A stretch of DNA of 64,000 bases, from the NCBI GenBank assembly GCA_028023455.1, contig JAQFVV010012405.1, forward strand, positions 556,001 to 620,000. The letters run 5' to 3'. Below, piece by piece: positions 11,480-23,387 of this stretch (its first letter is position 1; every line of letters begins with the position of its first letter). Source of the DNA: Epiperipatus broadwayi. Taxonomy: Eukaryota > Onychophora > Udeonychophora > Euonychophora > Peripatidae. The notes beneath the pieces were generated by a model. The model worked only from the letters and a program-made list of their open reading frames with translations. It was not told the origin of the DNA and searched no databases. The position numbers and the translations under genes were made by a program.

Positions 11480-13150
11480 AGTAGATTGTAACATCATCTT
11501 TTGTTTTTCTTTTCTTTTTTGTTATGGTAAATCTAGTGACTACAAAATAAGAGTAATTGATACTCAATTTACCAAATTCCCGAACTTGGCATAAAAGAGT
11601 AACAAAGAAAAATGGGATTTAAACTTAAATTATTAAAAAAAAATTTTTAAAAAAAAATTATTAATGAGACTATAAACAAAATTAAAACACTTAAACAATG
11701 GGAATACAGCATGATATAACATGCTCATGACACAGACTGCATATGTGAGAAAAGAAACTGAATTGTAAATCAAGAATAGAAAGAGATAATAATTTTTAAG
11801 TTATCAACACACATTAAAATAATGCTTAAAAATGAACTAATGTTCAATTTATAATTTGATGATTGTATAAAAGAACAAATTATCTCCAAAAGCTATTGAA
11901 AACAATTATAGGAGGAAAAGTTTATAAAGGTCAAAGGAATATTATATTTCCATAGAAAAGACTTACATTAATAATTGAAAGGAAATAACTCATGTAAATT
12001 TTATTACTCAGTGACACAAAGCTCATAAGAAGAATTATTAGCCAGCTGAAGAAACCAAAACAAGACCACACACCTTCTAATCTATAGCAATAATATTAAT
12101 TCTAATGAATATTAAGCAATACAAAAGGATGTCGGGGTAGAAAACTAATTAAAAGCCACAGATGGGATACTGCCAGTTATATCCTATTATGCTAATAACA
12201 TCAGTAATGTCTTTACCATCACAAGAAGGAGACAGTATTCACTAGGATCATGGAGAAAGCAGCAGTAAACAAAGGAACATTACCTGTCCACTGGCAAGTC
12301 ATCAACTGATTACTTAGAGAATGACCAGACATCATAAATGGATTACCAACTCCCAAGATCCATCTTATCTTCTGTGTATCCACATGCTGAAGAATAGCTA
12401 ACTACATGGACTAACAATTTCAATTATTCAAATTATATATGTATCGTGTAGAAGCCATTTTTCTTTGTTGTATAACTTTGTTGTTATTTTTTTGAAAGAA
12501 TTGATGATCCAGTTTTATAATCATCAATCATAGGGGTTACAGGTCAATCACTATGATTTTTGATTGTAAAATCTAGATGCTGATCCCTAGACCTAACAAC
12601 TAAAGGACTGGATGACTGATTGGTGTTAAGGTGAGATTTTATCTATAAAATATTAAATGCTCACACTAGTACAGGACAATTTTATAAATTTATTGTTATT
12701 GTTAAATTAACTTGATTATTATTATTATTTGTTATTCTGCATGACTGACTAAACCTCTTGTATAAGTGGCTATTGCTATCATAAAAACTGGTATCATCAA
12801 GGGGGGAGGGGACTTCATACCCAAAGGTGCAGTCAATAATCCACAATACATCACCATGGAATAAAGTAGACAAGTTAAAGTTAGGGAATAGAAGGATTGC
12901 TCAGCAGGATGATCATATCAAAATAATCTTAAATTATGTTGTTAGACTAAGCGAATGATTAGTGCAGGTAGCGGATGACCATCCTACATGGGGTCAAAGG
13001 TTAGGGGGATGATCATAATATATGAATCAAATGAAGGATGATCTGACCTACTTAAACATCAGATTGATATGTTCCAAAAGATTGTAAATCACCCACAATT
13101 GAATAAAGTTCTTAATGATTTATTTAATTTAATTAGAACTTATGTATGAT
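11480..13150. other. Unassigned, moderately GC-richer region
   Basis: From about 11.9 kb on the sequence is less AT-rich and less homopolymeric than the flanks, as transposon-derived DNA here tends to be. No long frame survives. One minus-strand frame (about 12682-12897) reads LSTLFHGDVLWIIDCTFGYE and on to SFYDSNSHLYKRF. It is protein-like, but I cannot assign it. It may be an old retroelement body. Confidence 0.25.
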
Positions 13151-13165
13151 TCCTCATTTATCTAA

Positions 13166-13484
13166 TTTTTCATTATCCATGCCATACCATTTGTCCAACT
13201 TTTCATTAGCCATGCCATATCATTAATCTAACTTTCCATTAGCCATGCCATATCATTTATCTAACTTTCCATTAGCCATGCCATATCATTGATCTAACTT
13301 TCCATTAGCAATGCTATATCATTTATCTAACTTTCCATTAGCAATGCTATATCATTTATCTAATTTTTTATTAGCTATGTTATATCATTTATCTAGCTTT
13401 CCATTACCCATGTCATATCATTTATCTAGCTTTCATTACCCATGCCATATCATTTATTTAACTTTTCATTATCCATGACATGTC
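13166..13484. repeat. Minisatellite, 33-bp unit, about 9-10 copies
   Basis: Tandem units of the form tttccattagccatgccata + tcatttatctaac (33 bp) run through the block. Outer copies are more diverged (tttttcattatcc...) and inner ones nearly identical. The unit length is a multiple of three and one frame is open through the intact units, but nothing suggests that it is translated. Copy-number change by slippage is the likely history. Confidence 0.9.
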
Positions 13485-13499
13485 ACATACATAAATCAG

Positions 13500-14310
13500 A
13501 TGTAAATAATTATAGTTTTATATCAAATTTATGATAATCATTACCCTAGTTTATTAGAATTATGCATATAACTGTGGAGTTTGAATTCCAAGGAGTAACG
13601 TGAATATGAAGAAGACCCTCAACATTGAGAACCGAAAGAGCAATCATATAGTAACAATAAGTATTAGAGTTGAAATAAGCATACTATCAAATGTGATATA
13701 TTTATAACTGGAGAACTTTAGGGAATCAAACTTGTACTATTGCCTCAATGTACAAATAAAATGTGGCATAAATAGCCATTTTGTTCTGTTTTATTCCAAT
13801 TAATGACCAATTATTGGGGCTAGAGATAATCTGTTCCATTACAAATGGTGTGATCAATCATTGGGCATTAATCACATATATTAAGATTCTAATTTTTGCT
13901 TGGTCCATTACAATATATATATATATATTTGTTAAGGCTATGCTTCTTTTTTTAAAAGTAAGAAAATAGCAGTTGTTATCACTGAATTTAATCTATTATG
14001 TATTAATATTTGATTTGGGAGGAAAGGGGGAGCATAATATTTATAAGTAAAAATATCATTTTTAACTTAATGCACTTGCTGAGAAAATTGTTTCAATTAA
14101 ATTTAAGATCAAAAAGTGTATTTATACAAAATAATTTTTTGAAAAATTAAAGATCTGATATTACCAGAGTAAATACGGTATTGTAATTTTGCATTTAATA
14201 TTCAAGCGTCCATCTCATTGGTTATAGGAGTTAGAGATATGTTCTTTCCAAATAGCTTAGTTATTTTAGTAAAAAGTGTAAAAGTTTGATAATTTTGTTT
14301 TATAAATACA
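13500..14310. other. AT-rich sequence with no firm feature
   Basis: A purine-rich tract (gggaggaaagggggagca, about 14018-14035) resembles a polypurine tract, but no LTR start follows it. Nothing else is recognised. Confidence 0.35.
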
Positions 14311-14319
14311 TTTTTAAAA

Positions 14320-14716
14320 TATATATATATGTTCCCATGAAGATTTTCATGAGTTACAAATACAAATGATATATTATGTGGGTTCGTCCATGTATGATTT
14401 TGGTAATGAATATATCTATGTTTCTGGTTGATGACACATGCAAAGTTCTTCCAATTTGGAATAATTTTTTAAAAAACATATTACTCTAAAAAATTTCTGA
14501 CTTTTTTTTTCCATTTTATATACCTGTTTTACTATTGTTAGAACTTTAACATTGTTATAAACCAGTGTTTACAGTGTCTCTACAACCATTTTTATAATGT
14601 TCTATTTATCATCTAATTGATAGCATTTGTAATCAAATCAAAACATTGATATTTTCATTATCAATATTATACATGGATGAACTCATAAAGTATATCATTT
14701 ATTTATTTATATATAT
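14320..14716 (+). mobile_element. Gutted Penelope-like element (UTRs only)
   Basis: The stretch 14445-14645 aligns along its length with the 3' untranslated part of the Penelope-like copy at 41.9-42.5 kb read on the minus strand. Shared landmarks are tattactctaaa, tttctgactt, ttttatatacct, gtttaacattgttat and the ttgat-agc block. Its left end (14325-14410, read in reverse) and its right end (14665-14716) are copies of one terminal sequence (tacatggatgaac...tatatcattt) in opposite orientation, also present at 42.64-42.69 kb. No ORF remains between them, so the coding body has been lost. The right end runs into a TA tract where the LTR retrotransposon begins. Confidence 0.6.
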
Positions 14717-17700
14717 TGTAAGGATTGCCACAGGTCTCATCCTTATCCTTACAAAAAAAGGAATTGCACATAGAACTTTAAACATAAAAAAAAATTAAAC
14801 ATTTGTGAATGTAATAAAGCATGTGTGATATACACATGTATGTGTTAATTTATAAAATTAATACATCCATTGAACAGTTCAAATTTATTAGATATAAAGG
14901 TATGAATAAAATTATATTGTATTTTACAAACTGGAAATGCTTGAAACAAAATAATAATGATAAAAGTAATTAATAGAAATTTGTTACTAATTTTTGTTTT
15001 ATTAATGTTTTAAAATAACCCTTGACAAAACGATATTTAAACAATTGAGAAAGTTTTGTAAAGGAAAAAAAAGCAATTTTATAATCTAGTGTTGTGAAGG
15101 GAAGGGGAAAGAAAATCTAGTAGAATGTGCTTGACAATAACCATGACAACAACAACAAATTTTTTTTTTGATGGCTGCCCTTTTCTTCACAGCATACATC
15201 AACCCTCTTCTGATGGATATAGAAAAAAACCTCCCTGGAATTTTCCTTCCCTCTCTCAATAAAAACTTCAATGTATTTGCATATATAGATAACATCATGG
15301 TTGTTCTTCCGACCATTAAATACCTTCCCCTCTCATGAACATCTTAAACAGAAATACAGTGAAACTTGGCCTACAAATAAACTTTAACAAATCTTCCATC
15401 TGGAAGATTATGTCTGGTAAACAAATTAACTCTCCCTTTTCTGCAAAACCCCAAAGATACCTAGGTTTCCCAATCTTCAAAACACCAACTGCAATGGCAA
15501 GAGAGATTCAAGATGCAATCCTCCATTCAACTGAAGCCATCACCACATCACTCTCTAGAGTATACCTTTCATTATATGGAAAGGTTGGCCTCCTCAACAT
15601 GATCATAATGTCAAAAATCTCATATTACCTTCCATTCATAAAAATGTCTAAACAGTTTCAAAATAAAATCAACCGATTATGTACCAAACTTCTTTGGAGA
15701 GGGAGGACAGTTGCTATTAGCTTGCGAGACTTCCAACGACCACGCAGGTTCAATGGACTGTCATTGCATTCAATACAAGCAATAATTTTACAGAAAACCC
15801 ACAACACTCTACATAATCTGATCCTCTCCTGTGGATACTCCAACATTATTAAAAAAATTACGCCGACAGATCATCCTCCGCCCTCTGCCAGTTCATGGAT
15901 AGCCTCCCTAATAGACCACCTACAACTTTATAACCCAATAATGCCCTTTAACCTTAACAAAAAAATCACCTTATGGGAAGCATACAATATAATCAACTAT
16001 AATCAACAACCCATAAAAACCAGCCTAAAAGTAACCAACCAAAGACTCATTTCACACTTTAAAAGATGGAGTCTGGAACCCAAATTCCTTGACTTCATCA
16101 TTAAAATAAATCTTAATGCGCTTCCCACGAATTGGTTCCTTTATCACCGAAGAGGTTTTACCAGCATTGACCCTATATGTGGTCTGTATGCTCGTGAAGA
16201 TGAAACCATAGACCATATTATACACCGGTGCCCAAGACTTAAAACACTGAAAGTTCCAACATAAGACCTGATATGATTTTCTCACTTGAAAATGCCATTC
16301 ATAATGGGTTTTTTTCAATAATAAGGCTTTCTAACTTTGTCCTTTATTCCATATGGATAGTGAGATGCAAAACTCTCATGGAATTACCGCCACCACAAAT
16401 CATACCATTGTTTTATCAAACGCTCAAAAAAATCAAGAAACGTGACCAGCTCCTGGCCTTCAGTAAAGTCTTTGATGACACCTGGTCTTTAACTGCTCTA
16501 TCTTTTTTCTGATTATCAACTCCCACCTATCCAGCATTATAGAATAGGAAATTCTAAAAGAAAATATTCATGTTTATATAAAAAAAATGTTTATTCCATT
16601 AATCAAGTTCTTAGAATCTCATCACTATACCTAACCACATAAGAGTATAACAATTGTACTCTCATAACAAAATCTAGCCAGATAACAAATAGAACATTAT
16701 ACAATCATATTATTGTACAATTTATTCATTTATCTATCCTTTATTAGTATGTAATCACTATTTATTGTTAATAAAATTTTTGTTGAAATGAAAAAATTAA
16801 AAACGAGTACAGAAAAAGATATACGCAAGTTTTTCTTTAACGACGACAAGTCAAATAATTTGAAAATTATATTTTGATTAAAAACATTTTTCAGCATTTT
16901 AAAGGGAAAAAATCTAACGTACAAGGAAATCTAGAAATGTAAGTTATTTAATTTTATATATATGAAAATTAAAACACGAGAATATCTTTATGCCTCCATT
17001 GGAATTGAACTTCTATATGAACTATGTACATTAAAAAAAAAAATCATAGTCAGTTGATTGAAACCTAATAGGCAGCAAGACTTTTTATTTTTTGTATAAT
17101 TCTATTGAACTATTCGTTATAGGATATGTGAAAAGACATTTATTCAAGTAATCAAGCATCTGGTAATTATAGAAATATTGAGACTTTAGATTTATTAACA
17201 GTTACTACGCAAAGATCGATTTTAATAGTGTTTTTTAGTATATAGCTATAATGTACCAACCGTTGATGAAAGGAAATAATTGTATATATATACTAGTGTA
17301 AAGAATTATGCAGGTGTGCTAAATAATCATTGTGAAGGGTCAAGGCACCTCAGATGTGTTTGAAGAAGACGATGTATACTACATATATGTGTGAATTCCC
17401 ACCATCATGTATATATATATATATATATATACGATGGCTACCAGATGGTATGTGGAAGTTTTCTAGATCAACTGTGAAAGTTGCCAAACCAGATGTTATC
17501 CAAACTACCTGTTCAGCTTGTGGGAGATGGATAAATTGTTAAAGTCACTACTTTTGAAAATGAGGCAAGTATAAGAGATGCTGAAAATTCCCAATCTACA
17601 ATGATTTTTACCATCTGAAAGAAGATGCTCCTGTTACCCAAGATGTTTACAGAAACATCCATAAATTCATGTTGACATGTTATTGTTTGTTTGTTGTTGT

Positions 17701-18821
17701 TAACACATTAATTTTGTAAATTTTGTAAGGTTTTCTCTCCTTTATTCTTTTACTTCCATATTTGAATTTTGAGATGGAAGTGCAAAGAAATTTAACTATG
17801 AATTTTATGATGTAAAATGTATTGTTGAAATAGAAGGTATAAATGTTTTTTTTTAAGAAAAGAGGGAGTGAATTATGATAAAACTGAGCATACAGGGAAG
17901 TAAGACTTATTCCTTGACAAATTATAGACACAACATTTTTAGAAACCATTTTAAAACCATTTTAACCATTTATTAATTAATTGCATACTAACCATTACGT
18001 ATAAGTGCATGTAATTAATTTTAATACATTGATGGCAATTCTAGTTATCATACATAGTAGTAGAATTATAAATGGACCCATTATTTTAATATATTACAAG
18101 ATAACAATTTACAAGGTATAATGGTTATAAGAACAATGTCATTTGTTAGATGGTATTACTGATCTTAAATCAAGATTTTAATACAATGGCATGAAATGCA
18201 GATGCTGATGACTACCAATAGTGACATGTGATGGATGATATTTTCATTTTTGTTATTTTGATGAGATTATGTGGAAGTGTTATAATTCATAGTTATTATG
18301 TTTTTAAGTTCATATTTTGTCCATCTTAATGTTTTATATTGAGTTATAATAAATTTGTTAATTTAATTTGATCTTACATCAAGGGTTGTATATAATTTAT
18401 TGATAACACATCACTAACTTTACATATCTCTATTTATATGGGAACATATATGCAACACGAACCTAATAAATGTACCATATGAACCAAAATGTCAAGTCAG
18501 TGCTCACATTGGCTAGATATCTCCTTATCATAACTCATACCTGAACAGAGTAGCTACTCAGATTACGACTGGGTTTGAATTCTGGGAATTTAATGGATTG
18601 AAGTGAAAAGTGGGTAGATCCTGTGAATATTATCAAATGAAGAGGATTGAGTGGTAGTTAAGAACTACTTTGACTGTAATGTTGTTAAGAACTACTTTGA
18701 CTGTAATGTTGCTGGATCTTTCCAATCATCCATGGACGGCTGGATCTTGTCGTGGTGTATGTAGTGGTGTGTGGTGTGGGGTTTAGGTAAATGGTTGGGG
18801 ACAGGTTGTCCATCCATTACA
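14717..18821 (+). repeat. 5' LTR (4.1 kb including a nested LINE)
   Basis: It starts TGTAAGGATTGCC and ends CCATCCATTACA, giving the TG...CA ends and a short TGTAA/TTACA terminal inversion. It matches the repeat at 25378-27816 over its whole length, except for the LINE (about 15177-16788), a stretch near 16977-17065 that is shorter in the 3' copy, and a 26-bp internal duplication at 18657-18708 (gttaagaactactttgactg...) present once in the 3' copy. Without the LINE it would be about 2.5 kb, long for an animal Ty3 element, though long LTRs are known in lineages such as Ulysses and Osvaldo. Confidence 0.9.
15171..16512 (+). pseudogene. Nested 5'-truncated LINE, RT to C terminus
   Basis: Three frames read in order. 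At 15171-15337, LFFTAYINPLLMDIEKNL then FAYIDNIMVVL match the RT fingers/palm of L1/Tx1-like LINEs; the catalytic YADD has become YIDN, so the second Asp is lost. After a frameshift near 15335 a 309-codon frame holds the rest: GLQINFNKS, YLGFPIFK, the thumb (LYGKVGLLNMIIMSKISYYL), LLWRG, and a C-terminal zinc-finger-like CGLYAREDETIDHIIHRCP in which the first Cys of the pair is missing. After another frameshift 16273-16512 gives the family's Trp-containing tail (VLYSIWIVRCKTL). A 3' UTR of about 280 bp follows to about 16788. It sits inside the 5' LTR only, so it came after the LTR element or was lost from the other LTR. Confidence 0.85.
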
Positions 18822-18825
18822 TTTT

Positions 18826-18845
18826 TGGCACACAACAATGTTGGG
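18826..18845 (+). promoter_or_regulatory. Candidate primer binding site
   Basis: A few bases after the LTR end comes tggcacacaacaatgttggg. A TGG directly inside the LTR is what pairs with the CCA end of a tRNA primer. I cannot tell which tRNA. Confidence 0.5.
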
Positions 18846-18960
18846 GCATGAACAAGTATTTAGCCCATATATATTAATTTAAAGGAAATCTAGTCATTAG
18901 ACAAATGTGAGCAATGAGAGAATTAACATCAATGTTATAGATTGTGAAGTAGTGATATAC

Positions 18961-18980
18961 AATATATTAATATATATAAT

Positions 18981-19040
<60 letters not shown>
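18961..19040. repeat. (AT)n microsatellite
   Basis: An almost pure AT dinucleotide run of about 75 bp lies in the untranslated leader between PBS and gag. It is likely variable in length between individuals. Confidence 0.95.
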
Positions 19041-19043
<3 letters not shown>

Positions 19044-19294
19044 GATTAGATGTGAGTATCTTAATCATGATAGTTGAATCGATTTGTAGTTGGAAGTAGA
19101 TTGGGACTTAATAAGTGTACAAGTGATGGTAGTTTAATTTTTTTTTTGTTTCTGTTTCATTGTCTTCAGAGAACCAGAAGGGGAAGCTGAGATCCCACAA
19201 TGAATATCCATATTGTAAAAAAATAGTTATTGTATAGAAGAATAAATAAGGGAATATTCTGTCTCATAACGATTATATTGACATATCTACCTTT

Positions 19295-21330
19295 ATGCTA
19301 TTAAGAAGTGGCCAGATCATTTTAAAGATAGATGAAAGAGTTGATGAGACAGAGGTAAATCAAAAAAGTGAAAATTTAGATACAGACACAATTATAGGAG
19401 AAAGGTTGGTATGCCAACAGGCATTTAGGGAACCTACGGAAGAGATGTGGCAACATATTCAATCATTAGAGGAGGACCGAACAAAATACTCAACTCCCAG
19501 AGACCCCTTACCAAGAAGTGATTCCTATGCTAGGGGATCAATTGATGCCATCTAATGAAAGCAAATCCATCACACTACAAATCCTGCGTGAGATGATGCT
19601 GAAGATGACTGCTCTGGGAACAAATATGGGCAACATGGAATCGAGATTCAAGTCTAAATTAGAGTCAAATATGGCCAATATGGGAAACGAGATGTATAGA
19701 TGAATTAATGATTTTAAAGGAGATTTAAATAGTAGGTTGGATAACATAGCAACAAGAGCCGATGTCAACCAAGTCAAGGTAGGTTTAAAAGGAGATATAT
19801 CTCAATTCCAAAAAGACATGAGGAAGGGGTTAGTAGGAATTGAGGAGAAGTTGGAGGTGAGGATTCAGGAAGTCAACACCTGACTATCCAAAAGAGTAGG
19901 ACAGTTGAGCAGGATGTGGGAAAAGTGCAAACTGATAATGATGAAGTAAGGCACAGGGTTGAAGAAGAAAGTACTAAGTGTCAAGAGTGTGTCAATGAAT
20001 TTGCTGAACATATTACTACTCCTATCGATCAAGAGATAAAACAAGTTTACCAAACACAAGAGGTCATGAATAAAGAGGTATGGAGTAAGCAGAACACTTT
20101 TAGGGAAGAATTACAAGCTGAGCTTGAGATGGTTCAAGCAAAGCTGAACAATCTTTCCATGACCCACAATGTTGAAAACAAAGGCCATGAAGAGACACTT
20201 GGATCTCTCATCCATTGTTTAGCTCAGTTTGGGGACAAGGTAGCCTCCATGGAGACTGATACAATGATTGGAAAGACCACCCTTTAGAAGTTAATTGAGT
20301 CTACTAATGAAGCACGTGAGAGATTGAAGGGTCGGAAGAAACCAAATAATAGAGTTCTCATGAGATAGATCTCAAGGGATGATCTTGGAACTCAAGAACA
20401 GTATGGGGAGAGCATACTTGCTTCCAAGACATTTACTGAGGTAGAGGACATGAATTTGCTTTACACGTGCTTGAATGAGAAACACGCCAATGATCAGCAG
20501 ATGGCTGATGAACCCTATCAGATGAAGAACCATATGGATTTTCAAGAAGTGAATGAAACCCAAGGGATCATTTCACAGATAAATGCGATAAACCAATTCA
20601 TGAAACTTAAAGTCTTTAAGGGTTTCTTGAACAAAGCACCGATAGAACATCTTCGAAGTTATAATTATATTTTTCAGTTAACAGAGGTTTATCAGAAGCT
20701 GAAAGAGTTATTATTGCCTATAGTCACCTCCAGGGTGATGCATTAATGTGTTGGGAATCACTGTATCAAATCCCATCCACAATTGAGGAATATTGAACTT
20801 ATTGGTACGTAATTTCTGGAATTGGGATAGACAAGAAGCCATCCTATACCATATACTCCAGGAAAAGTACAAGTCGATGCCTGGGGAAACATTCGCGAAG
20901 TTTTTTCAATGACAGGTTACCAGATTATGCACAGTGGATGCATACCACCTCACAGAATCGGAGATCATTCGGATAGTCAAGAGAAACTTGCCTTTGCATG
21001 TAGAACAATCCCTCCTATGTACTAGTGCAAGAAACAGAGCAGGTTGCTGAACTTTTGGCCAGTATAGATATAAATAATACCAATTTATCTACACGAGGTC
21101 CGGAAAAAAGGGAAGAACAAACCTTCAGTCAATGCTGTATTCTATAGGAAAAGGAAGGATATTACCAATGCAAATCCTTGAAAGGAGAGGATGCCGCCAA
21201 CCAATGCATCACACTTATGGTCTCCGAAGCACACACGACCAAACAAGATCAAAGCCACAAGAGACTCATCACCAAGTTTAGGAAGCTCTCCAAAACCGGG
21301 ATGCAGTAATTCTGCACCCCAAATTTTAAA
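19295..21330 (+). pseudogene. Degenerate gag of the LTR retrotransposon
   Basis: Coding pieces lie in shifting frames. 19295-19555 starts MLLRSGQIILK, a start seen in animal Ty3 gag proteins (a basic motif after Leu-Arg-Ser-Gly). Pieces at 19518-19875 (one stop) and 19916-20287 are rich in Glu, Lys, Gln and Asn with heptad spacing and look like a long coiled coil. 20450-20746 holds a capsid-like stretch (LKVFKGFLNKAPIEHLRSY), and a broken continuation through about 20870 keeps the ALMCWESLY type of block that follows it in Ty3 capsids. I see no CCHC zinc knuckle before the protease. At least four frame changes and several stops make it non-functional. Confidence 0.7.
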
Positions 21331-21342
21331 AAAATCAAACTA

Positions 21343-21857
21343 ATGGGGTACTTGAGACCTAGTTTTTTACCTCAAGAAACAATAAATACTCTGAGAAACA
21401 AAAGACCTTTGACAAAATGGGAGATCACCAATATGACATGTTCATGGGAAGATGGAATGCCAAATTATGTTCAACAAAGTTGTCCTATGATAGAGGTGTT
21501 GTTTGAGAATTTGTCAGTTAAAGCGCTATTGGACTTAGACTTAGGTAGTCAAATTTCGGTCATTTCTGATCAATTTTATAAAAGGATACTGAGTGAAAAT
21601 CCCACAATTACGATGCTACCTTTAAAGTCTATGCAAGTGACGATGGCCAATAGTAGTAAGGCAAAGTTCGAACAAAACAGATCTTGGTAGAGATCAAGTT
21701 TAACCAAACTACACTTTATCATGTTTTCTTGATACTAAATGGATTAATCCATGATGTAATCTTAGGGGCAGACTTCTTGCACATGAACTCTTGTATTATT
21801 GATTTTTCAAGTAGGATTATAAAAATAAATGAGACCTTAGAAATGACATGATCTACA
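21343..21857 (+). pseudogene. Retropepsin-like protease, inactivated
   Basis: The first frame gives VLFENLSVKALLDLDLG followed by SQISVISDQFY. The family has A-L-L-D-T/S-G-S-Q-x-S at this point; here the Asp-Thr-Gly triad is replaced by Asp-Leu-Asp-Leu-Gly, so the active site is disrupted. After a stop/frameshift near 21690 the flap-proximal block VILGADFL (about 21757-21780) is intact. It lies between gag and RT, as expected. Confidence 0.75.
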
Positions 21858-21939
21858 AGGTATGGTCTCTGTGAAGTTGATTGCATCCCAGAAGCATTGA
21901 TTGACACTAAACTCACAGAATCAAATCTACTTTAAAGCG

Positions 21940-22800
21940 AGAATGTGAGTTACAATCTTTAATTTATCAACTCAGTCCAATTTTTTCAGAAATTCCAGGA
22001 GTTGTTGAGAGTTAAATTGATGAAAGATCAGTCATTTCAATCCAGTACCTTATCAGTATAGGCAGGAAAGTTCGAAACAACTTAACAAAATGTTAGAGTG
22101 GGGAATTATTTCCAAATGCTCTTCACCGTATTGTAATCCAATCATAACAGTGAAGAAGAAAGATGGGTTGATGAGATTTTGTTTGGATGCCTGACAACTA
22201 AACAAGATTACTGTTCCTCCGGCAACTAAATAAGATTACTGTTCCTGACAGGAACATTCCACCACCCATACATGACTTGTTCGTAAGATTTGGAAATAAG
22301 AAGGTGTTTTCCAGCTTCGATCTAACCTCCAGTTATTGGCAGATTGAACTTCACCCAGACAATTGTCAATACACTGCCTTTAGGTATGAGGGTTACAGAT
22401 ACCAGTTTAATAGGATGCCGTTTGGATTGATAAATAGCGGAGCCAGTCTGATCCGATGCCTGGATAGAACCCTATCTCCTGAGGTTAAGCGAATTATAAC
22501 TATATATGTGGATGATGTAATCATCACATCCACATCAGTTGAAGAACATCTTCAACATCTGATTGTGTTCTTCCAGGAATGCTTCCAAAAAGGGATTAAG
22601 ATTAACTTTAAAAAAATACCTTATTTTCTAACCAGGTGGTCATTTTAGGCCATATTGTAAGTAGTAATGGAATAAAGCCTCACCCAGACAAAATTTGTGT
22701 GATTCAAAACTTTCCTAGGCCTGTTAATAAAAAAACAAATATGATCATTCTTAGGATTGTGTAATTATTACCATCGTTTTTATCACAATTTTTCTAATCA
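21940..22800 (+). pseudogene. Reverse transcriptase domain of the LTR retrotransposon
   Basis: The N-terminal part (21940-22260) is broken by stops and carries a local duplication (aactaaacaagattactgtt and its near copy, 22195-22245). The 124-codon frame 22277-22648 holds the core: FSSFDLTSSYWQIELHPD, then YQFNRMPFGLINSGAS, then the catalytic IYVDDVIITS (YVDD intact, near 22504-22520). After a frameshift, VVILGHIVSSNGIKPHPDKI (22630-22700) is the conserved block that follows in Ty3 elements. The order and wording of these blocks are diagnostic of Ty3/gypsy RT. Confidence 0.9.
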
Positions 22801-22834
22801 TATGGAGCCATTATTGAAACTAATATGAAAGGAA

Positions 22835-23335
22835 GAAAAATTAAAGTGGACTGAAGAGCAGGATAGTGCTTTTGAGAAAAAAGCAGAGTTTATGGAACAG
22901 GTTATGCTGGCTTTCCCTAATTTTGACAAGCCCTTCGTGGTCCAAACGGATAGCAGCAGTTTTGCATTGGGGTAACATTATCTCAAATACAGGCAGATGG
23001 ATGTCCAGGTATCCTATTTTGTAAGCCAACTCCTGAAAGGCCCTGAAATTAATTATACCATGACAGAGAAGCAGGCATTCGCAATAGTATGAGCCTTCCA
23101 AAAGTTCCAACAAATACTTCTTGGATCAGGGTAATACCTCTGATCACAGATCATAAGAGTCTCCAATTCCTGAACCACTGCTATCTAACAAATCTTCGCC
23201 TTATTAGGTGGAGTTTACTGTTACAGGGATTTAACTACACTATACAGTATTGTAAGGGATCCGAGAACATCATAGCCAATGCACTCAGTCAGAATCCATG
23301 TGAGTCAGAACAGAACCATCTATCTCCATAGAGAA
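22835..23335 (+). pseudogene. RNase H domain of the LTR retrotransposon
   Basis: The first part in broken frames reads NFDKPFVVQTDSSSFALG (catalytic Asp in QTDSS) and then TMTEKQAFAIV (catalytic Glu). After a frameshift the plus frame 23089-23331 gives LITDHKSLQFLNH, LRLIRWSLLLQGFNYTIQY and GSENIIANALSQNP. These correspond to the TDHK, RWxLxLQxF and NxxADALSR blocks of Ty3 elements; the last has ANALSQ in place of ADALSR, so one acidic residue is lost. Confidence 0.85.
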
Positions 23336-23387
23336 AACATACATCACAAATATCGATGCAATCATTGATAGCAATGTAGAGGATGGA

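Noticed and set aside
13166-13484. CRISPR array
   Set aside because: Units are contiguous without unique spacers, and the genome is eukaryotic.
14018-14035. Purine tract resembling a polypurine tract
   Set aside because: It is not followed by TG and no LTR is recognisable after it.
15658-15846. Minus-strand ORFs at 15658-15846, 16052-16318 and 15086-15316
   Set aside because: Shadows of the plus-strand LINE frames, which carry the recognisable RT and zinc-finger motifs.
17354-17542. Short ORF repeated at 26358-26540
   Set aside because: It lies in both LTRs, so its conservation is explained by LTR duplication. The two versions differ in frame-changing ways around the TA run.
18540-18600. 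B-box-like gggtttgaattctggg, possible tRNA or SINE
   Set aside because: Inside the LTR, repeated in the other LTR, with no A box or cloverleaf upstream.
18961-19040. AT run as replication origin or promoter
   Set aside because: Pure dinucleotide repeat inside a retrotransposon leader; a microsatellite explains it.
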